From Marinobacterium iners (GTDB taxonomy: Bacteria; Pseudomonadota; Gammaproteobacteria; Pseudomonadales; Balneatricaceae), in assembly GCF_017310015.1 (NCBI RefSeq), contig NZ_CP022297.1:1860001-1924000 (forward strand): a stretch of DNA of 64,000 nt, written 5' to 3'. Each line of letters starts with the position of its first letter. The first letter of the stretch is position 1. Below, piece by piece: positions 61,588-64,000 of the stretch. The position numbers and the translations under genes are program-made. The notes beneath the pieces were generated by a model. That model did not search any database. It was not told the DNA's origin and saw only the letters and a program-made list of their open reading frames with translations.

Positions 61588-62942
61588 TGCAGGACCTGTT
61601 CAGCAACCAGGCCACCGGCTATCAGCCTCTGGCCGCCCGCATGCGACCGCACACACTGGAGCACTATGCTGGTCAGAGTCACCTGCTCGCAGCGGGTAAA
61701 CCATTACGTCAGGCGCTGGATCAGGGGCTGATCCACTCCATGATTCTGTGGGGGCCGCCGGGGGTCGGTAAAACCACCTTGGCACAACTGGTCGCACACA
61801 AGGTCGATGCCCATTTCATCACCCTGTCGGCCGTACTGTCAGGCGTGAAAGAGATTCGCCAGGCGGTAGAAGAAGCACGTCAGGTAAAGGCGCAGAGCGG
61901 GCGCAAGACCATCCTGTTCGTGGATGAGGTACACCGTTTCAACAAATCACAACAGGATGCCTTTCTGCCCTATGTGGAAGATGGCACTTTGATCTTTATC
62001 GGTGCAACCACCGAAAACCCGTCCTTCGAGCTGAATAATGCTCTTTTGTCCCGGGCGCGCGTTTACCTGCTGCGGGCATTGCAGCCCGATGAGCTGATGC
62101 AGGTTGTCCATCATGCCTTGAGCGATGTCCAGCAAGGGCTGGGGTCGCTTCAGTTGAAAGTTGAACCTGACCTGCTGCAGCGACTGATTACAGCGGCTGA
62201 CGGTGATGCCCGCAGCGCACTCAATCTGCTTGAGATTGCTGCTGATCTGGCACAGCCGCAAGCTGACGGCACCCACCTCGTAACGGAAGCAGTACTGCAC
62301 GAAGTACTACAGGCGGGAGGGCGCCGCTTTGACAAGGGCGGAGATCACTTCTACGACATGATTTCTGCCTTTCACAAGTCGGTGCGTGGCTCTTCACCGG
62401 ACGGGGCGCTTTACTGGTATTGCCGTATGCTGGATGGCGGCGCTGATCCGCTCTATGTCGCGCGCCGGTTGGTGGCAATTGCATCGGAAGATATTGGCAA
62501 TGCCGATCCCCGTGCCATGCAGGTGGCGTTATCAGCCTGGGACGCGTTTGAGCGCGTGGGTCCTGCCGAAGGTGAACGAGCGATAGCACAGGCTGCGATC
62601 TACTGTGCCTGCGCACCCAAAAGCAACGCAGTCTACAAGGCATTCAACCAGTGTCTGATGCAGGTGAGAGGCGAAGGCTCTCATCCGGTGCCGGATCATC
62701 TGCGCAATGCGCCCACCAGTCTGATGAAGTCGCTTGGGTACGGTGATGAATACCGCTATGCCCATGATGAGCCGGATGCATATGCGGCAGGGGAGAACTA
62801 TCTGCCGGAGGCCTTGGCTCATCAACGTTGGTATGAGCCCGAACCACGTGGGCTGGAAATCAAAATCCGTGAAAAACTGCAACGCCTTCGTGAACAGGAC
62901 CAGCGCAGCCCACGGCGACGTTATCCAAGGAGCCCAGGATGA
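61587..62942 (+). CDS. rarA: replication-associated recombination protein RarA (MgsA)
   Basis: A 451-residue AAA+ ATPase related to clamp loaders, acting at stalled forks. Walker A is LWGPPGVGKTTLAQLVA near residue 58, Walker B ILFVDEVHRFNKSQQD near 110, sensor 1 GATTENPSFELNNALLSRA, and the C-terminal tetramerisation part has RRLVAIASEDIGNADPRA. It is coupled to lolA and overlaps crcB by 4 bases. Confidence 0.95.
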   Translation: MQDLFSNQATGYQPLAARMRPHTLEHYAGQSHLLAAGKPLRQALDQGLIHSMILWGPPGVGKTTLAQLVAHKVDAHFITLSAVLSGVKEIRQAVEEARQVKAQSGRKTILFVDEVHRFNKSQQDAFLPYVEDGTLIFIGATTENPSFELNNALLSRARVYLLRALQPDELMQVVHHALSDVQQGLGSLQLKVEPDLLQRLITAADGDARSALNLLEIAADLAQPQADGTHLVTEAVLHEVLQAGGRRFDKGGDHFYDMISAFHKSVRGSSPDGALYWYCRMLDGGADPLYVARRLVAIASEDIGNADPRAMQVALSAWDAFERVGPAEGERAIAQAAIYCACAPKSNAVYKAFNQCLMQVRGEGSHPVPDHLRNAPTSLMKSLGYGDEYRYAHDEPDAYAAGENYLPEALAHQRWYEPEPRGLEIKIREKLQRLREQDQRSPRRRYPRSPG

Positions 62943-63310
62943 TACATCTGTTCGCTGTGGCGCTGGGAGGAGCACTGGGTGCCGTGGCGCGTTACTGGGT
63001 CAGTGGCTGGCTCAATAACGCTGAGCATCCCATACCGATCGGTACGCTGAGCGTAAACGTACTGGGCTCTTTCTTGATGGGGGTATGCTTTGTACTGATC
63101 CTTGAAAAGGCTCGCCTGTCGCCAGAACTTCGGCCTCTGGTGATGGTTGGATTTTTGGGTGCCTTTACCACTTTCTCGACCTTTTCTCTGGAAACGGTGG
63201 CGATGATCAGCGAGGGGCATATAATGTCGGCCCTGATTTATATATCATTAAGCGTTCTATTGTGCATTGCCGCACTGGGTGCCGGATTGTGGTTGACCCG
63301 TCTGTTCTGA
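62939..63310 (+). CDS. crcB: fluoride efflux transporter CrcB
   Basis: A 123-residue Fluc-type fluoride channel with four helices. Hallmarks are GGALGAVARYWVSG, GTLSVNVLGSFLMGV with the conserved Asn, and the FTTFSTFSLE polar track. A single homodimer-type gene. Its ATG overlaps the rarA stop (ATGA), so no fluoride riboswitch can precede it; it depends on the upstream operon. Confidence 0.95.
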   Translation: MIHLFAVALGGALGAVARYWVSGWLNNAEHPIPIGTLSVNVLGSFLMGVCFVLILEKARLSPELRPLVMVGFLGAFTTFSTFSLETVAMISEGHIMSALIYISLSVLLCIAALGAGLWLTRLF

Positions 63311-63347
63311 CAACTCTGTACTGACAACACAAGGTAAGTTTGCTCTC

Positions 63348-64000
63348 ATGCTGGATCCTAAATTTGTACGCGCCAACCCTGAAGCAGTCGCTGAGCTGCT
63401 GAAAAAGAAAGGGTTTGAATTCCCGGTTGAGCGCTTTATCGAGCTGGACAATCAGCGCAAAGCTATCCAAACCGAAACCGAAGCGCTGCAGAATGAGCGC
63501 AACACTCGCTCCAAGAGCATCGGCAAGGCGAAAGCCTCCGGCGAAGACATCCAGCCCCTGCTGGATGAAGTGCAGAGCCTGGGCCAGCAACTCGACGATG
63601 CCAAACAGCGCCTGAATCAGGTGCAGGCTACACTTGATGCATTGTTGCTGGGTGTTCCCAACGTTCCGCATGAATCAGTGCCTGCCGGAGCCGATGAAGA
63701 GGACAACGTCGAAGTCCGCCGCTGGGGCACTCCGGCAGAGTTCAGTTTTGAGCCTCAGGACCATGTTGCGCTGGGAGAAAAAAACAACGAGCTGGACTTT
63801 GAAACTGCCGCCAAAATAACAGGCTCTCGTTTTGCTGTAATGAAAGGCAAGATTGCCCGCCTGCACCGCGCCCTGACCCAATTCATGCTCGACACCCATA
63901 TTGCCGAGCACGGCTACACCGAAATCTATGTGCCGTATCTGGTCAATGCCGACTCACTGCTCGGAACCGGCCAGCTACCCAAGTTTGAAGAAGACCTGTT
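63348..64000 (+). CDS. serS: seryl-tRNA synthetase, N-terminal part (runs off the window)
   Basis: The first 217 residues are present: the family start MLDPKFVRANPEAVAELLKK, the long antiparallel coiled coil that holds the tRNA-Ser arm (about residues 28-105), then the beginning of the class II catalytic core (GSRFAVMKGKIARLHRALTQ; YTEIYVPYLVNADSLLGTGQ). Motifs 2 and 3 lie beyond base 64000. ATG 63348 with a weak AAGG upstream. Position after rarA/crcB matches Pseudomonas. Confidence 0.95.
   Translation, partial: MLDPKFVRANPEAVAELLKKKGFEFPVERFIELDNQRKAIQTETEALQNERNTRSKSIGKAKASGEDIQPLLDEVQSLGQQLDDAKQRLNQVQATLDALLLGVPNVPHESVPAGADEEDNVEVRRWGTPAEFSFEPQDHVALGEKNNELDFETAAKITGSRFAVMKGKIARLHRALTQFMLDTHIAEHGYTEIYVPYLVNADSLLGTGQLPKFEEDL

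Overview
The window is a chromosomal segment of a gammaproteobacterium. The block from 48 to 64 kb (cspD-rluE-nudJ-mnmA-hflD-purB on one side; clpS, clpA, infA, bpt, aat, trxB, ftsK, lolA, rarA, serS on the other) has the order known from Pseudomonas, with crcB inserted before serS. The methylcitrate genes, ppsR/ppsA and the 531-residue isocitrate lyase are also Pseudomonas/Oceanospirillales-like. My inference is a marine, respiratory Oceanospirillales-type organism (Marinobacterium-like); the genus cannot be fixed from the sequence alone. No rRNA, tRNA or CRISPR array was seen.

Layout. 1-5.4 kb: methylcitrate cycle for propionyl-CoA (prpB end, prpC, acnD, prpF), closed by a terminator. 5.5-8.8 kb: a CHASE-GGDEF diguanylate cyclase gene split by a complete group II intron with its own reverse transcriptase; removing the intron restores one frame. 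8.8-14.6 kb: DAHP synthase, dsbD, acetoacetyl-CoA synthetase with a 26-bp palindrome upstream, and an isochorismatase-fold hydrolase. 14.8-17 kb: paaY, a DUF2889 gene and paaX (phenylacetate catabolism, without the catabolic operon). 17-21.4 kb: efpL, ppsR, ppsA and a 60-residue protein. 21.5-29.7 kb: PAS-GAF-GGDEF protein, pxpBC without pxpA, an S1-like RNA-binding protein, nitronate monooxygenase, yghU, ygjV, a DCC protein and a LysR regulator. 29.8-39.3 kb: ydiJ, rraA, a candidate small RNA, an EAL-HDOD protein, rbgA and followers, rssA, and a crotonase.

39.4-42.8 kb is the accessory region: a minus-strand operon of poorly known genes (an interrupted gene, an 89-residue protein, a glycine-rich-domain-like protein with a WHxH motif and Cys-rich tail, and a 45-residue Asn/Gly-rich peptide). 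Its first gene is interrupted by an IS3-family element whose orfA is decayed. 42.8-48 kb: aceA with two RpiR-type operators upstream, roxA, an unknown 87-residue protein, trmJ and an alpha/beta hydrolase. 48-64 kb: the conserved core block.

Theme: much of the left and middle parts handles C2/C3 carbon and gluconeogenesis (methylcitrate cycle, acetoacetate activation, PEP synthase, isocitrate lyase, D-2-hydroxyacid oxidation). ppsA and aceA carry the same TGTA-N7-TACA operator type (three copies in all), which suggests one RpiR-family regulator (HexR/RccR type) coordinates gluconeogenesis and the glyoxylate shunt. The least explained parts are the intron-split cyclase, the accessory operon at 39.6-42.6 kb and the candidate small RNA at 33.65 kb.
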